Below are positions 52,769 to 63,049 of a stretch of 64,000 bases of DNA, piece by piece (the stretch's first letter is position 1; each line of letters opens with the position of its first letter). Below the pieces are notes generated by a model. The model saw only the letters and a list, made by a program, of their open reading frames with translations, searched no databases and was not told the origin of the DNA. The stretch is from the NCBI RefSeq assembly GCF_025165795.1, contig NZ_JAJAGO010000006.1, forward strand, positions 62,001 to 126,000. The letters are read 5' to 3'. The DNA is from Streptomyces gossypii (GTDB lineage: Bacteria; Actinomycetota; Actinomycetes; Streptomycetales; Streptomycetaceae). The position numbers were made by a program, and so were the translations under genes.

Positions 52769-54911
52769 ACAGGTGCTTCGCGCCGTTCACCGTCGGGCCG
52801 ACCGGGCCCGCGGCCCCGCCGGCCAGCGCGGCGAGCGGCGTGTCTGCCGCCGCCGTGCCCCGCACGGTGTCCAGCAGCGCGCTCAGCTCCGAGGTGTTCG
52901 GACCCTGGGTGGCGATGAGCCGGGTCAGCAGCCCCGCGAGTGTCAGATCACGGAGTCCGCCGGCGCCCAGCCCGCCCAGCATGCCGGTCAGGTCCTGGGT
53001 GAAGCTGGAGGCCTCGCCGTCCCGGCCCAGCCACGGCCCGGCCATCGCCTGCACGGACTCGCTGTTGCCGACGAAGGCGTCGACGCCCTTGCCCGTCGAG
53101 ATCGCACCGATCAGCTTGTCGAAGAAGACGCTGTCGCCGCCGACGATGTCGATCTTCGCGTTCTCCAGTCCGGTCGCGATGAGCGTGGCGTGCGATTCGG
53201 CGATCTTGCGGTGCACGTCGATGCCCGCGAGGCGGATGTCCTTCTCCGCGTCCAGCCGCAGCCGGTACTCCTCGTGCTGCCGGCTCGCCTCGTCCAGCCT
53301 GGCCATCGCGGTGGCCTTCTCGTTGATGCCGTCGGCCTCCGCCTTGAGCTTCTCGCGCTCGGCGGTCGCCTCGGCGAGGCCCATGGTCTTGGTGGCCTCG
53401 GCCTCCACCTCACGGCGCCTGGCCGTGGCCGTGGCCATCCGCTCCTCGACCTCGGCCTCGACGAGGCCCATCGCCTTCGCGGCCTCGGCCTCCACCTCGC
53501 GGCGCCTGGCCAGCGCGTCGGCCATCCGCTCCTCGACCTCGGCCTCGGCGAGTCCGGCGGCGGCCGTGTCGGCCCGCTTGCCCTCGGCCAGCCGGATGGC
53601 GGACTGCGCGTCCATGTCGGCCGTCTTGCGCCGCGCCTCGGCCATGGTCACCTGCTCGGCGGCGTGGTGCTCGGCCGCCTCCTCGGCCGCCTCGGCCGCC
53701 TTGATGTCCTTGACGAGCCGCTCCTGGGCCTCCGCCTCGGCCCTGATGATGAGGGTCTGCCGCTCGCGCTCCGCCTCCTCGACGGAACGCAGCTTCTTGA
53801 TCTCCTCCTCCTGCTGCGCGACGGTCTTCTCGACGGCGATGCGCTCCCGCACGACGTCCGCGATGTCCCGCTTCTCCGCCTCGACCTCCTTGTCGGCGGC
53901 GATGCGGCGCAGTTCGGTCTCCCGGTCCCGGCCGATGACCTCCAGCAGACGGTCCTTCTCGATCCGCTCGTGCTCGATCGCGATGACCCGCTCGCGGTTC
54001 AGCTGGGCGACGGAGATCTCGCGCTCGCGGTTCTGGTTCTGCACGCCGAGCTGCTCGTCGGTCTTGATGTGCGCGCTCTGGGCACGCAGGCGCTCCTCGG
54101 CCTGCACCCGGGAGGTCTCGGCCTCCTCGCGGGCACGCACCGTGTCGATCTCGCGCTGCTGCTTGATCTCGGCGTCCGCCTGACGCCGCTCCATCTCCAG
54201 GACGGCTTCCCGTGCGTCGACGTTCTGCCGGGTGATCTCCTTCTCCTCGTTGCGCTCCCACTCGTTGGTGCGGATGTGCTCGGCGGTGGTGAGTTCGGTG
54301 ATCTTCCGGATGCCCTGGGCGTCCAGGATGTTGTCGCGGTCCAACTGGGCGAGCGGCGTCTGCTCCAGGTAGTCGATCGCCGCGTCCTCGAGGCTGTAGC
54401 CGTTCAGGTCGGTGCCGATGACGGCGATGATCCGGTCCCTGAACTCGTCGCGCTTGGTGTAGAGGTCGGCGAAGTCGAGCTGCTTGCCGACGGTCTTCAG
54501 CGCCTCGGAGAACTTCGCGTTGAACAGCTCCTGCAGCGTCTCCCGGTCGCTGGCGCGCTCGGTGCCGATCGCCTGGGCGACCTTGATGACGTCCTCCGTC
54601 GTCTTGTTGACGCGCACGAAGAACGAGATGCGGATGTCCGCACGGATGTTGTCCTGACAGATCAGGCCCTCACGCCCGGTGCGGCCGATCTCCATCGTCT
54701 TCACCGAGATGTCCATGACCTCGGCCCGGTGCAGCACCGGCAGCACCACGGAGCCGGTGAAGGTGACGTCGACCTTGCGCGTCCGGGAGACGATCAGGGC
54801 CTTGCCCTGCGGGACCTTACGGAAGAGCTTGAAGGCGAGGAGGATCACGCAGAGGGCGAGGATCAGGCCGACAGCGATCAACACGCCCAGCCCTATGGAG
54901 ATGGTTCCCAT
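52767..54911 (-). CDS. Flotillin/SPFH-domain membrane protein (YqiK-like)
   Basis: A 714-aa protein. One N-terminal membrane segment (SIGLGVLIAVGLILALCVIL), SPFH/band-7 domain (about 30-220), then about 350 residues of coiled coil rich in Glu/Ala/Arg, and a Gly/Leu-rich C-terminus. Organises membrane microdomains. ATG 54911 is favoured over upstream in-frame codons, which read into the NfeD gene. Only 16 bp separate it from the NfeD-like gene, its usual partner. Confidence 0.9.
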   Translation of the reverse strand: MGTISIGLGVLIAVGLILALCVILLAFKLFRKVPQGKALIVSRTRKVDVTFTGSVVLPVLHRAEVMDISVKTMEIGRTGREGLICQDNIRADIRISFFVRVNKTTEDVIKVAQAIGTERASDRETLQELFNAKFSEALKTVGKQLDFADLYTKRDEFRDRIIAVIGTDLNGYSLEDAAIDYLEQTPLAQLDRDNILDAQGIRKITELTTAEHIRTNEWERNEEKEITRQNVDAREAVLEMERRQADAEIKQQREIDTVRAREEAETSRVQAEERLRAQSAHIKTDEQLGVQNQNREREISVAQLNRERVIAIEHERIEKDRLLEVIGRDRETELRRIAADKEVEAEKRDIADVVRERIAVEKTVAQQEEEIKKLRSVEEAERERQTLIIRAEAEAQERLVKDIKAAEAAEEAAEHHAAEQVTMAEARRKTADMDAQSAIRLAEGKRADTAAAGLAEAEVEERMADALARRREVEAEAAKAMGLVEAEVEERMATATARRREVEAEATKTMGLAEATAEREKLKAEADGINEKATAMARLDEASRQHEEYRLRLDAEKDIRLAGIDVHRKIAESHATLIATGLENAKIDIVGGDSVFFDKLIGAISTGKGVDAFVGNSESVQAMAGPWLGRDGEASSFTQDLTGMLGGLGAGGLRDLTLAGLLTRLIATQGPNTSELSALLDTVRGTAAADTPLAALAGGAAGPVGPTVNGAKHL

Positions 54912-54927
54912 GGCATCGGTTCCTTTG

Positions 54928-55566
54928 TCAGCCGGGCGGCAAGCCCGGGTCGAGCGCGGGGTCACAAGGCATGACCCGGAAGAACCCGCCCTCTGCGTCA
55001 TAGTCGAAGATCAGTGCACGGCTGCCCGAGGTGAGGCGTCGTGCGTCGGCGGCGTCCTCGGTGCGCACCTGCACCAGCGCGGCGGAGCCGTCATCAGCTG
55101 TGACTTCCGCCTGACCGAAGTCGGTTCCCACCCGCCCGGTCCGGACCACACACACCCGGCCCACGAACTCACGGTGGGTGATGCCCTCTTCGGGCAGCGC
55201 CAGCACCCGCAGCGGCCGTACCAGCACTCGGGTGACCAGCACCGACACGAACAGCGCCACCGGCACCGCGGCGATGCGCAGCACGTCGTCGTCCAGCAGG
55301 ACCGTGGCCGCCAAAGTCTGGAACCAGGCAATCGCCACGAGCAGTGACACCACGATCGACGGTGCCACTCCTCCCAGCCCGAACAGTCCTGACCCACCGG
55401 CCGAACCGGCACCCGACGCGGACGTGCCGATGCCCTCACCCCCGTCGGGGGCATCGGCACCCACGCCGGCCACCAGCACAAACAGCCAGTAGGCCACCAC
55501 CGCGACCAGTGCGAAGCTGAACAGCACAGCGGGGAACTCCAGCGCTGCACGCAGGAACTCACTCAT
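54928..55566 (-). CDS. NfeD-like (YqiJ-type) membrane protein
   Basis: A 212-aa protein with about four membrane segments (LFSFALVAVVAYWLFVLV, SIVVSLLVAIAWFQ, VLRIAAVPVALFVSVLV) and a C-terminal OB-fold (FVGRVCVVRTGRVG...EVTADDGSAALVQVR). Such proteins pair with flotillins. ATG 55566, GGGGGG close upstream. First gene of the pair. Confidence 0.85.
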   Translation of the reverse strand: MSEFLRAALEFPAVLFSFALVAVVAYWLFVLVAGVGADAPDGGEGIGTSASGAGSAGGSGLFGLGGVAPSIVVSLLVAIAWFQTLAATVLLDDDVLRIAAVPVALFVSVLVTRVLVRPLRVLALPEEGITHREFVGRVCVVRTGRVGTDFGQAEVTADDGSAALVQVRTEDAADARRLTSGSRALIFDYDAEGGFFRVMPCDPALDPGLPPG

Positions 55567-55708
55567 CCGCCGCCCCCCGTACCTGTTGCGGTGTGCCTCA
55601 ACTCTGCCACGCACCGTTGTCGGCGCGCATTGCCAGAATCCGGCAATCTTTATGGTGTGTTTACGTCCGGATCAGGGTGGAACCAAGATGGGTCACACGA
55701 CCCGAAAG

Positions 55709-56824
55709 TCAGATATCGCTCTGCGGCCAGCCCAGCAGTCGGGCGCCCATGGCAGCCGTCTCCAGGGTGTACCGGTGCAGCGCGTCTCCAGGGTCATACC
55801 CCGTAAGCAGCCGGATCCGCTCCAGCCGGTAGGAAAGCGTCCGCACACTCACGCCCAGCCGACGCGCCGCCTCCGCGTTCACATACCCGGCCGCCGCGCA
55901 CTCGGCGAGGGTCTCCAACAGGGGTACGGCACCGCCGCGTGCCTCCGTGAGCGGTTCGAGCACCGTCCGTACGAGGTCGCCCATCGCCTCACGGTCGCGC
56001 AGCAGCACCGGGAAGACCAGCAGTTCGGAGGCGTTCAGCCGGACCGAGTCCAGCCCGAGCCGCTCGGCGAGGTCGAGCGCCCCGAGCGCCTCCTCGTAAC
56101 TTCGCACGACACCGCCCGCACCACTGTGCTCACGCCCGATCGCCACCCGCACGGCCGCCGGATAGCCGAGGCCCGGCTTCTCGGCGAGGGCGGCGAAGGC
56201 GTCCACCATCGTGCGTTCGTTGCTGGCGGCGATGCAGACGAGCCTGCCCTCCTTGGTGGAGAGCAGCACATCACGCTCACCGAAGCGCCCCAGCAGCTCG
56301 CGCTGGATGCGGCGGACCGTCGGATGCACGTCGTCGTACGCCTCCTCGGCCACCGCGACGGCCACCGCGTGGGCCTGGGCGAGCTGGAGCCCGAAGCGCT
56401 GCGCGCGCTCGGCAAGCCGCCCGAGATCGCTGCGGCCGTAGAGCAGGTCGTCGATGAACTCCCGGCGCTTCCCCTCCTCCTGCCGCATCGCGAGCCGCTG
56501 CGCCCGCTCGTGCCCCTCGCCGATCGCGGAGACCGCGGCGTCGAGGACGGCGAGCAGCGCGTCCCCCGTACGGGCGCGCTCGACGGCGTCGGCCGTCCTG
56601 GCGATGCCGGGAAGAGTGCCCCACAGCCGCCGGGTCTCGCCCACGAACAGGCTGACGACATGGCGCAGGCCGTGGCCGCCCTCGGCGGACAGCTCACCGA
56701 GGCTGCGCAGCGCTTCGAGCTCCTCCCGGCGCGGCAGGCGACCGGTCTCGGAGACCTCGGAGAGGAGCTTGGGATATTCGCCGAGAAAGCTGCGAGGTAT
56801 CGGGTCCTGCTGCCCTGTGCTCAT
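55709..56824 (-). CDS. PucR/CdaR-type transcriptional regulator
   Basis: A 371-aa regulator: N-terminal helical sensory domain, GGDEF-like middle (VAVAVAEEAYDDVHPTVRR), and the PucR C-terminal helix-turn-helix LAECAAAGYVNAEAARRLGVSVRTLSYRLERI. GGGAG precedes the ATG by 5 nt. Divergent from nhaA by 244 bp; ligand unknown. Confidence 0.88.
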   Translation of the reverse strand: MSTGQQDPIPRSFLGEYPKLLSEVSETGRLPRREELEALRSLGELSAEGGHGLRHVVSLFVGETRRLWGTLPGIARTADAVERARTGDALLAVLDAAVSAIGEGHERAQRLAMRQEEGKRREFIDDLLYGRSDLGRLAERAQRFGLQLAQAHAVAVAVAEEAYDDVHPTVRRIQRELLGRFGERDVLLSTKEGRLVCIAASNERTMVDAFAALAEKPGLGYPAAVRVAIGREHSGAGGVVRSYEEALGALDLAERLGLDSVRLNASELLVFPVLLRDREAMGDLVRTVLEPLTEARGGAVPLLETLAECAAAGYVNAEAARRLGVSVRTLSYRLERIRLLTGYDPGDALHRYTLETAAMGARLLGWPQSDI

Positions 56825-57068
56825 CCGTCTCCCGGTTCTGCTGTCACCCGCTCCTGGCGGGCGCGTTCCGCGCTTACCCTACGGCCTCACCTGCCCCGAC
56901 AGCGGGCTGAGCGCGGGACTCGGCGCAAACGGCAGGCACCTTTCCGCTTGCCACCTCACCGCAGGTCCGGGGTACGGTGTAAGAACAACTCCAAGATCAC
57001 AAAAAGGGGAGCCGGGAAGTCTGGTCGGCAGTCGCTCCGTCCTGCCCGCCTACCCCCGGAGTCCCTTC

Positions 57069-58484
57069 ATGACGTCCAAACCAGACGAGCAGACCTCACT
57101 CTTCGGGTTGCCCTCCCCCTCCGAGCGGCGCAAGCTCGGCGACGCCCTGCGGACGGAGACCCTCGGGGGCATGATGCTGCTGGGCGCGGCAGTGGTCGCC
57201 CTGATCCTGGCGAACACACCGCTCAGCGACACCTACCAGTCGGTCAGTGACCACCACTTCGGCATCCCCGCCCTCGGCCTCGATCTCTCGATGGGCCACT
57301 GGGCCTCGGACGGCATCCTCACGATCTTCTTCTTCGTCGCCGGCATCGAGCTGAAACGCGAGCTGCTGGTCGGTGAGCTGCGCAAACCGGCCGCCGCTGC
57401 CCTGCCGGTGATCGCGGCGGTCTGCGGCATGGTGGTGCCCGCGCTCTTCTACGTCGCGGTCAACATCCCCGGCAACGGACAGATGGACGGCTGGGCCGTG
57501 CCGATGGCCACGGACATCGCCTTCGCGCTCGGCGTGCTCGCCGTGATCGGGACGAACCTGCCGTCCGGAATCCGGGCGTTCCTGCTGACTCTGGCGATCG
57601 TTGACGATCTGGGCGCCATTCTCGTCATCGCCGTCTTCTACACCTCTTCCCTGAACTGGTACGCCTTCGCCGGTGCCGTCGCCGGTCTGGCGCTGTTCTG
57701 GGTCATGCACCACAAGCTGCGGATACGCGGCTGGTACGTGTACGTGCCGCTGGCCCTGGTCATCTGGGCGCTGATGTACAACAGCGGGGTGCACGCGACC
57801 GTCGCCGGTGTGGCCATGGGCATGCTGCTGCGGGTCCATCTGCGCAAGGACGCGGAAGGCAACGACGCGGAGGAGGTCTCGCCCGCCGAGCACATCGAGC
57901 ACCTGATCCGGCCGCTGTCGGCGGGCTTCGCCGTGCCGGTGTTCGCACTGTTCGCCGCGGGCGTGAGCGTCTCCGGTTCGGCACTCGGCGAGGCGGTCAA
58001 GCAGCCCGAGGCGCTGGGGGTGGCGGCCGGGCTGGTGCTGGGGAAGATCATCGGCGTCTTCGGCGGCACCTATCTGGCGGCGCGCTTCACCCGGGCGCAG
58101 CTCAATCCGGACCTCTCCTGGTCGGATGTGGCGGGTGTCTCGATGCTTGCCGGTATCGGCTTCACGGTCTCCCTGCTCGTCACGGAGCTGGCCTTCACGG
58201 ACGAGGGGACGATCGAGCATGTGAAGGCGGCCGTGCTGATCGGTTCGCTGATCTCGGCGGTGGCCGCCTGCCTGCTGCTGAAGGTCCGGGACGCGAAGTA
58301 CCGGCAGCTGTGGGAGGCCGAGACGCGGGACGAGGACCTGGACGGGGTCGCGGACATCGACCAGGAAGAGGACCTGTCGGCGCGCCCGGCCGAGGCCCGG
58401 CGGCGCGCCGAGATGCGTGCCCGGCTGGAGCAGCTCGGCAAGGGTGACTCCTCGGCGCGCGGCGGCGGCACTCCCGAGGACTGA
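57069..58484 (+). CDS. nhaA: NhaA Na+/H+ antiporter
   Basis: A 471-aa antiporter of the NhaA family. Conserved Asp pair is in LTLAIVDDLGAILVIAVFY (Asp163/164 of E. coli) and the assembled TM4/TM11 region with GWAVPMATDIAFALGVLA. Eleven to twelve TM segments; a charged C-terminal extension of about 60 residues. ATG 57069 is 7 nt after GGAG. Converges on the CPA1 gene through repeat copy 4. Confidence 0.93.
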   Translation: MTSKPDEQTSLFGLPSPSERRKLGDALRTETLGGMMLLGAAVVALILANTPLSDTYQSVSDHHFGIPALGLDLSMGHWASDGILTIFFFVAGIELKRELLVGELRKPAAAALPVIAAVCGMVVPALFYVAVNIPGNGQMDGWAVPMATDIAFALGVLAVIGTNLPSGIRAFLLTLAIVDDLGAILVIAVFYTSSLNWYAFAGAVAGLALFWVMHHKLRIRGWYVYVPLALVIWALMYNSGVHATVAGVAMGMLLRVHLRKDAEGNDAEEVSPAEHIEHLIRPLSAGFAVPVFALFAAGVSVSGSALGEAVKQPEALGVAAGLVLGKIIGVFGGTYLAARFTRAQLNPDLSWSDVAGVSMLAGIGFTVSLLVTELAFTDEGTIEHVKAAVLIGSLISAVAACLLLKVRDAKYRQLWEAETRDEDLDGVADIDQEEDLSARPAEARRRAEMRARLEQLGKGDSSARGGGTPED

Positions 58485-58600
58485 CCCGGACACTCAGGGT
58501 CGCGGGTCGCGGGTCGCGGGCGTCCGGGCCCTCGGGGCGGTTCGGGCTCGCGAGCTCTCCGCCTACGGGCCCGGACGGAGTACCCCGGCGGAGTACCTGA

Positions 58601-58760
58601 GGGCCCTCCCGTGATCCCTGGTGGATCAGCGCGCGGCGTCAGATGCGGTGCTTCGCAAGGCGGAGGGGCGTCCTCATACCGGGCGTGTCCGGGCGTTCCG
58701 GCAACGCAGCGAGGTGCCGCAGCTGTCGTCGTGCGCCCGCCAGGGATCACGGGACAGCCC
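58601..58760. repeat. Dispersed inverted-repeat element, copy 4
   Basis: 21-bp arms (58601-58621 and 58740-58760, two mismatches; GGGC..TCCCGTGATCCCTGG). The core keeps GCTTCGCAAGGCGGAG and CGGCAACGCAGCGAG but is the most diverged copy. The right arm runs into TTA of the CPA1 stop codon (58761-58763). Upstream are tandem GGGTCGC units (58497-58520). Confidence 0.8.
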
Positions 58761-60035
58761 TTAGTCCTCGGCCTTCTCCGCGGCCGCCTGCTTTCCGTCC
58801 GCGTCGCGCCGGCCGCGGTTGCCCAGCGGCAGCCGCGGTCCGACGCCGTCGTCGGGGATCCCGACCAGTTCCTCCACATCGAAGACCCGCGCGACCGGCA
58901 CATCCGTGCTGCTGTGCGCGACGATGGAGAAGGCGATGGTCACGGCTATCAGCGTGAACGCCTCCTCGCCCTCCGGGATGCCGGCTTGCAGCACCAGCAG
59001 CCCGTACACCACGGAGGCGAAGCCCTTCGGCCCGAACCAGGCGGCGGTCAGCTTCTCGCGCCGGTCGAACTCCGTACCCACCAGGGAAAGCAGCATCGAG
59101 GCCGGGCGGATCAGCAGGATCGCGAGTACGGCGACCGCGTAACCCCCGATGGAGAGGTCGCCGAAGAGGGACGGCGTCAGCAGCGCGCCGAACACCAGCA
59201 GCGCCGCGAACTTCGCCAGCTCGGCCAGGGACTCCCCCAGCGGTTCGAATGCCTGCTTCGCCTGCGGCGACACCGAGGCGAGTACGGCTCCCGCGCTGAA
59301 CGCCGCGAGGTAGGGGTTGGCGTGCGTGAGGTGGCAGAGCGCGTAGAGGGAGACGCCGATGGCCAGCGGCATCAGCGGCTGGAGCTTGGGCTCCGCCCCC
59401 AGCAGCCGGAAGCGGACCAGGAAACTGACGAGCAGCGGCAGCGCGACCCCGAAGGCCAGCCCGAGGGTCAGCTCGGTGGCGATGGTGTCCAGGGAGGCGT
59501 CCTCGGCGTGCCCGCTCGGTCCGGCGGCTGCGATGAGCACGAGGACGAACGGCAGCGCCAGCCCGTCGTTCACGCCGCTCTCGATGTTGAGCAGCTGGCG
59601 GAGCCGCGCGGGGACCTCCTTGCGGCCGACGATCGCCGAGGCGAACACCGGGTCGGTGGGCGACAGCACGGCTCCCACCAGGAACGAGGTCGTCCAGTCC
59701 AGGCCGACGAGGAAGTGCGCGAGCAGCGCGATCCCCAGGAAGGCGAGTGGCATGCCCAGCCCCAGGGCGCGGGCCGGGTTCTTCCACCGCTGGCGCAGCT
59801 CGGGGAAGGCGACGTGCATGCCGTCGGTGAACAGCACCGCGAAGAGGGCGAGGTCGGCGGTCACTCGCACGATGTCGCTCTCGGGCGAGATGTGGATCAG
59901 CCCGAGAAAGCCGTCGCTGACCAGCGCGCCACCGGCCAGGAACAGCAGAGAGGTGGAGAGCACCGACCGGGCGGCGAGCCCGGACAGGAGCACCGCCACA
60001 AGCAGTGCCACACCGAATACCATGACCAGTACCAC
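58761..60035 (-). CDS. Cation:proton antiporter (CPA1 family)
   Basis: A 424-aa protein with 12-13 TM segments. Key region GAVLSPTDPVFASAIVG with the TDP motif and ESGVNDGLALPFVL with the ND motif of Na+(K+)/H+ exchangers. GTG 60035 has GGGGGCG 5 nt upstream; a TTG/GTG pair at 60056/60053 would lengthen it by 7 residues. Exports Na+ or K+ in exchange for protons. Confidence 0.9.
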   Translation of the reverse strand: MVLVMVFGVALLVAVLLSGLAARSVLSTSLLFLAGGALVSDGFLGLIHISPESDIVRVTADLALFAVLFTDGMHVAFPELRQRWKNPARALGLGMPLAFLGIALLAHFLVGLDWTTSFLVGAVLSPTDPVFASAIVGRKEVPARLRQLLNIESGVNDGLALPFVLVLIAAAGPSGHAEDASLDTIATELTLGLAFGVALPLLVSFLVRFRLLGAEPKLQPLMPLAIGVSLYALCHLTHANPYLAAFSAGAVLASVSPQAKQAFEPLGESLAELAKFAALLVFGALLTPSLFGDLSIGGYAVAVLAILLIRPASMLLSLVGTEFDRREKLTAAWFGPKGFASVVYGLLVLQAGIPEGEEAFTLIAVTIAFSIVAHSSTDVPVARVFDVEELVGIPDDGVGPRLPLGNRGRRDADGKQAAAEKAED

Positions 60036-60135
60036 GACAACGCCCCCGCACACCAAGGTCTCGCAAAATCGACGCGCCGAACCCTATCCCACGGCCTCAG
60101 GGCGCCCGCCAGGGGTTACGGCCCGGTGCAGGTCG

Positions 60136-61380
60136 TCACGGGACAGCGCGCAGGGTGAGCCGGAGGAAGCGCGGGCGGTAGAGGGCGACGTCGCGCTGAA
60201 TCGCCGCGGTGTCCTGTGTGACGTTCACGTCGTAGCCCGCCAGCAGGCTTCCGTCGCCGCCGAACTCCGCGTGCCACTGAGGGTTGTAGGGCATCGCCCC
60301 GGCCTCCGCGCCGCCGGGCGGGAGCGGTGGCTCCGCCGCCCGGTGCGGCCCGTGCCAGGGCCCGGCCGGGTCGCAGGCCCAGTAGGTGACGGCGGTTGCC
60401 GAGGGCTTGCCGTCCGGTCCGCCCGCGTCCATGGTCAGCAGCAGCCAGCTGTCGCCGCGGCGGGCCACGGAGTAGGTGTTCGTCGCACTGTCCGGGTGCT
60501 CGCCGAAGTCCATGGCGGCGGCTGCCCCTGGTTCCGCGGCCCAGCCGGAGCCGTTCCAGTACCGCCAGGCGGAGGCGTCCGCCAGACGGCCCTCGGGTGC
60601 GCGGGCGACGTGGGCGCGGGAGGCTCGGCCGCCCCGCACGCCGCGCTCGTCGGCCCCGAAGACGTACGTCCAGCGGCCCTCGCGTACGGCGGAGGTGCCG
60701 TAGAGCACCCGGGTCTCGGGGGCGGTGGCCGGGTCCGGACGGTGCAGCGGGTCGATGCTCTCCAGCTCGAGGCCGGGCAGCGAGAGCGTGGCCACCTCGG
60801 TGGCCCGTGGCACTCCGAACACCCAGGGCGGCGCCCCCTCCTCTCGCTGCCAGAGCAGGACGCGGACGACCTGCTCGCCGGAGCCCGGAGAACGGGGCTC
60901 CACCACGGCCTGGGCGGGCCAGCGCCACACTTCGCCGCCGTCCGCGTCGGCGGTGCCGGGGAAGAGCGCGCCGGGACGGCCGTCCGCGCCCGGCTCGCCG
61001 AGCAGGGTCCGCTCCATCCGTCCGCCGGGCGACATGACCAGCGCCGAGTTGCGCACCCAGGACGGCTGCGGGACGCGCCGGGCGCCGGGGTGGACCTGGT
61101 CGAGGAAGGTGTCGGCGGAGAGCCAGAGCGTGCGCCCGTCGGGGAGCCGCACCGAGCGGGTGCCGTCACCGCCGGTCCAGTCGTCGCTGCGGAGGTTGTC
61201 GTCGCCGTAGCGGGCGAACTCCCCCGTCATCCGCTCGTCGGGCTGCCAGCCGGTGGCCCGTAGGCCGCCGCAGCCGGCGGGCCCGTCGCCGCCGTCGGGG
61301 TCCGTGAGCACCCAGGCCAGCAGGGCGAGTGCCAGGAGCACCCCGGTTCCCGAGCCGATTGCCGTACGCCGCATCATCAC
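60136..61380 (-). CDS. DUF4185-like beta-propeller protein, membrane-anchored
   Basis: A 414-aa protein. N-terminal single hydrophobic segment (IGSGTGVLLALALLAWVL) then a Cys-poor repeat domain with DGTRSVRLPDGRTLWLSADTF, VRNSALVMSPGGRMERT, and GSLLAGYDVNVTQD, as in DUF4185 and five-bladed glycosidase-like propellers. No catalytic assignment made. Start among GTG 61380, ATG 61377, ATG 61374. Confidence 0.7.
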   Translation of the reverse strand: MMMRRTAIGSGTGVLLALALLAWVLTDPDGGDGPAGCGGLRATGWQPDERMTGEFARYGDDNLRSDDWTGGDGTRSVRLPDGRTLWLSADTFLDQVHPGARRVPQPSWVRNSALVMSPGGRMERTLLGEPGADGRPGALFPGTADADGGEVWRWPAQAVVEPRSPGSGEQVVRVLLWQREEGAPPWVFGVPRATEVATLSLPGLELESIDPLHRPDPATAPETRVLYGTSAVREGRWTYVFGADERGVRGGRASRAHVARAPEGRLADASAWRYWNGSGWAAEPGAAAAMDFGEHPDSATNTYSVARRGDSWLLLTMDAGGPDGKPSATAVTYWACDPAGPWHGPHRAAEPPLPPGGAEAGAMPYNPQWHAEFGGDGSLLAGYDVNVTQDTAAIQRDVALYRPRFLRLTLRAVP

Positions 61381-61479
61381 GCGGGAGCATACGTCCCAGC
61401 CTGTCAGGGGAATGTCAGAACCGGCTCCGGACCGCCCTGTACTCCACGCGGCGGACTTCCGTTTGTAGAGTTCTCAACT

Positions 61480-62838
61480 ATGGGGATGTGGAACGCGCCG
61501 GGGGGCTCAGACGGTCCGGACGCCGGGAGACCGAGAGGCTATCCCGACTGGCAGGCCCCGACCGAGATCGAACATGGGCTGTACGAGGCCAAGATGCGTG
61601 AGGACTGGCCCGCGTACTTCGACATCCTTGCAGGTACCGAGCTCTACCACGCGGCCCCGCGGGGGTATCTGGACAGCAACCCGGGGAAGGTCCGCTTCAC
61701 CTCCTTCCACGATCCGGTCAGCGGCGGCCACGGCTACGTCCTGCTGACGTCCGGGGTACTGCCCCCGCCCGCCCCCGACCCGGTGTTCTTCCACTCCTCG
61801 CTGGGCTGGTTCGCCCGGGAGTGGCCCGATGACACCGCCTGGGCCGCCATCAATCCCGGCACCCCCTGTGAGGCGCACTTCGCCACGACCGCAGCCCACC
61901 GTGCGGTCTGGCAGCAGCACGCCGACCGGGTCGAGGACCACGGGCACCACCAGCTCCGCACCCTGTGGTCGGGCGCGCTGCAGGGCCCGGTGGCGCACGG
62001 GCTCGCGTGCACGGCGCTGATGTACGTGAACAACGGCGAGTTCTGGAACATGCTCGGGCACGGCCTGGGCTACGACACGGAGAAGAGCCGTCTGGAGAAG
62101 TGGTGGGGCGTCACCGGCCGGGCCACCTGGTTCGAGTACCAGGAGCGGCTGCTGCACGGCGACATGGTGGATGCGCGCTGGGAGTTCGTACTCCGGGTGC
62201 GCGAATCGCTGCGGCGCGCGGCGGAAGCCGGGCCGGGCCCCGGCGCGGCGCCGGGAATGGGGGCCGGGGGCGGCGTGGACGTGGCGCAGTGGCGGGAGCT
62301 GGCCGGGCAGCTGGCGCGGCAGCACGTCGAGGGGTCCGCGCGCACCTGGGACGCTGTCCCGGACACAGCCGTGGACGCCCCGGCGGACACCCCGGCCGAC
62401 GTCCACTCGGGTGTCCCCGTGGACACCTCGGCGAAACCGGCGGCCGACGCCGACCGGGAGGTCGAGGAGATCCAGCGGATCATCGGCCAGATCCAGCGCT
62501 ACGAGTCCCGTTTCCGCGCCGACGGCCTGCTTCCCGACGGCCACACCGTGCGCTCCGTCCTCTCCTGGGACTTCGGCCGCGCCTCCGGCATGGCGCGGTG
62601 GGGGCTGGCCTGCCGCTTCTGCGATGTCGCGGAGGCCGAGCAGGCCGTGATCCGTACCAGCCGGGTGAGCCAGTCGACGTACGACTCCTGGGAGGAGTTC
62701 TCCGTCGGCTACATCCTCGGGCGCTGCCTCCACTTCGACGAGGAGGAGTTCGGCAGCTGGTACGAGGACATGGTCGCCGCGCATCACATCCTGACCACTG
62801 ACCCGGACAGTCCCTGGCTCAACATCCCCTGGAAGTGA
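61480..62838 (+). CDS. DUF1266-domain protein with SseB-like N-terminus
   Basis: A 452-aa protein. N-terminal half resembles an SseB/ImmE5-like fold (MREDWPAYFDILAGTELYH ... VLLTSGVLPP); linker of Ala/Pro/Asp repeats (about 300-320); C-terminal DUF1266 (VRSVLSWDFGRASGMARWGLACRFCDVAEAE). Function unknown. ATG 61480 is preceded by TTTGTAGAG, with no clear ribosome site, so the start is uncertain. Confidence 0.75.
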   Translation: MGMWNAPGGSDGPDAGRPRGYPDWQAPTEIEHGLYEAKMREDWPAYFDILAGTELYHAAPRGYLDSNPGKVRFTSFHDPVSGGHGYVLLTSGVLPPPAPDPVFFHSSLGWFAREWPDDTAWAAINPGTPCEAHFATTAAHRAVWQQHADRVEDHGHHQLRTLWSGALQGPVAHGLACTALMYVNNGEFWNMLGHGLGYDTEKSRLEKWWGVTGRATWFEYQERLLHGDMVDARWEFVLRVRESLRRAAEAGPGPGAAPGMGAGGGVDVAQWRELAGQLARQHVEGSARTWDAVPDTAVDAPADTPADVHSGVPVDTSAKPAADADREVEEIQRIIGQIQRYESRFRADGLLPDGHTVRSVLSWDFGRASGMARWGLACRFCDVAEAEQAVIRTSRVSQSTYDSWEEFSVGYILGRCLHFDEEEFGSWYEDMVAAHHILTTDPDSPWLNIPWK

Positions 62839-63049
62839 CCGGGGCGAAGTGCCTGGGGGCGACACGCGTAAGGGCGCGCGATCCCGCCGGATCGGCGTTT
62901 TGTCGGTAATGTCCACCCCGCGTGACGCGAACCGCCGTGTGCGCCGAGCGCGCGCCACCGATGCCGTGTGCGCCACACGGTGCGTGGTACTCGAAGCGCC
63001 GACGGCCGGGCCCAGAGCCGCCCGGGCGCGAGCCCGCTGGGAGGCGACG

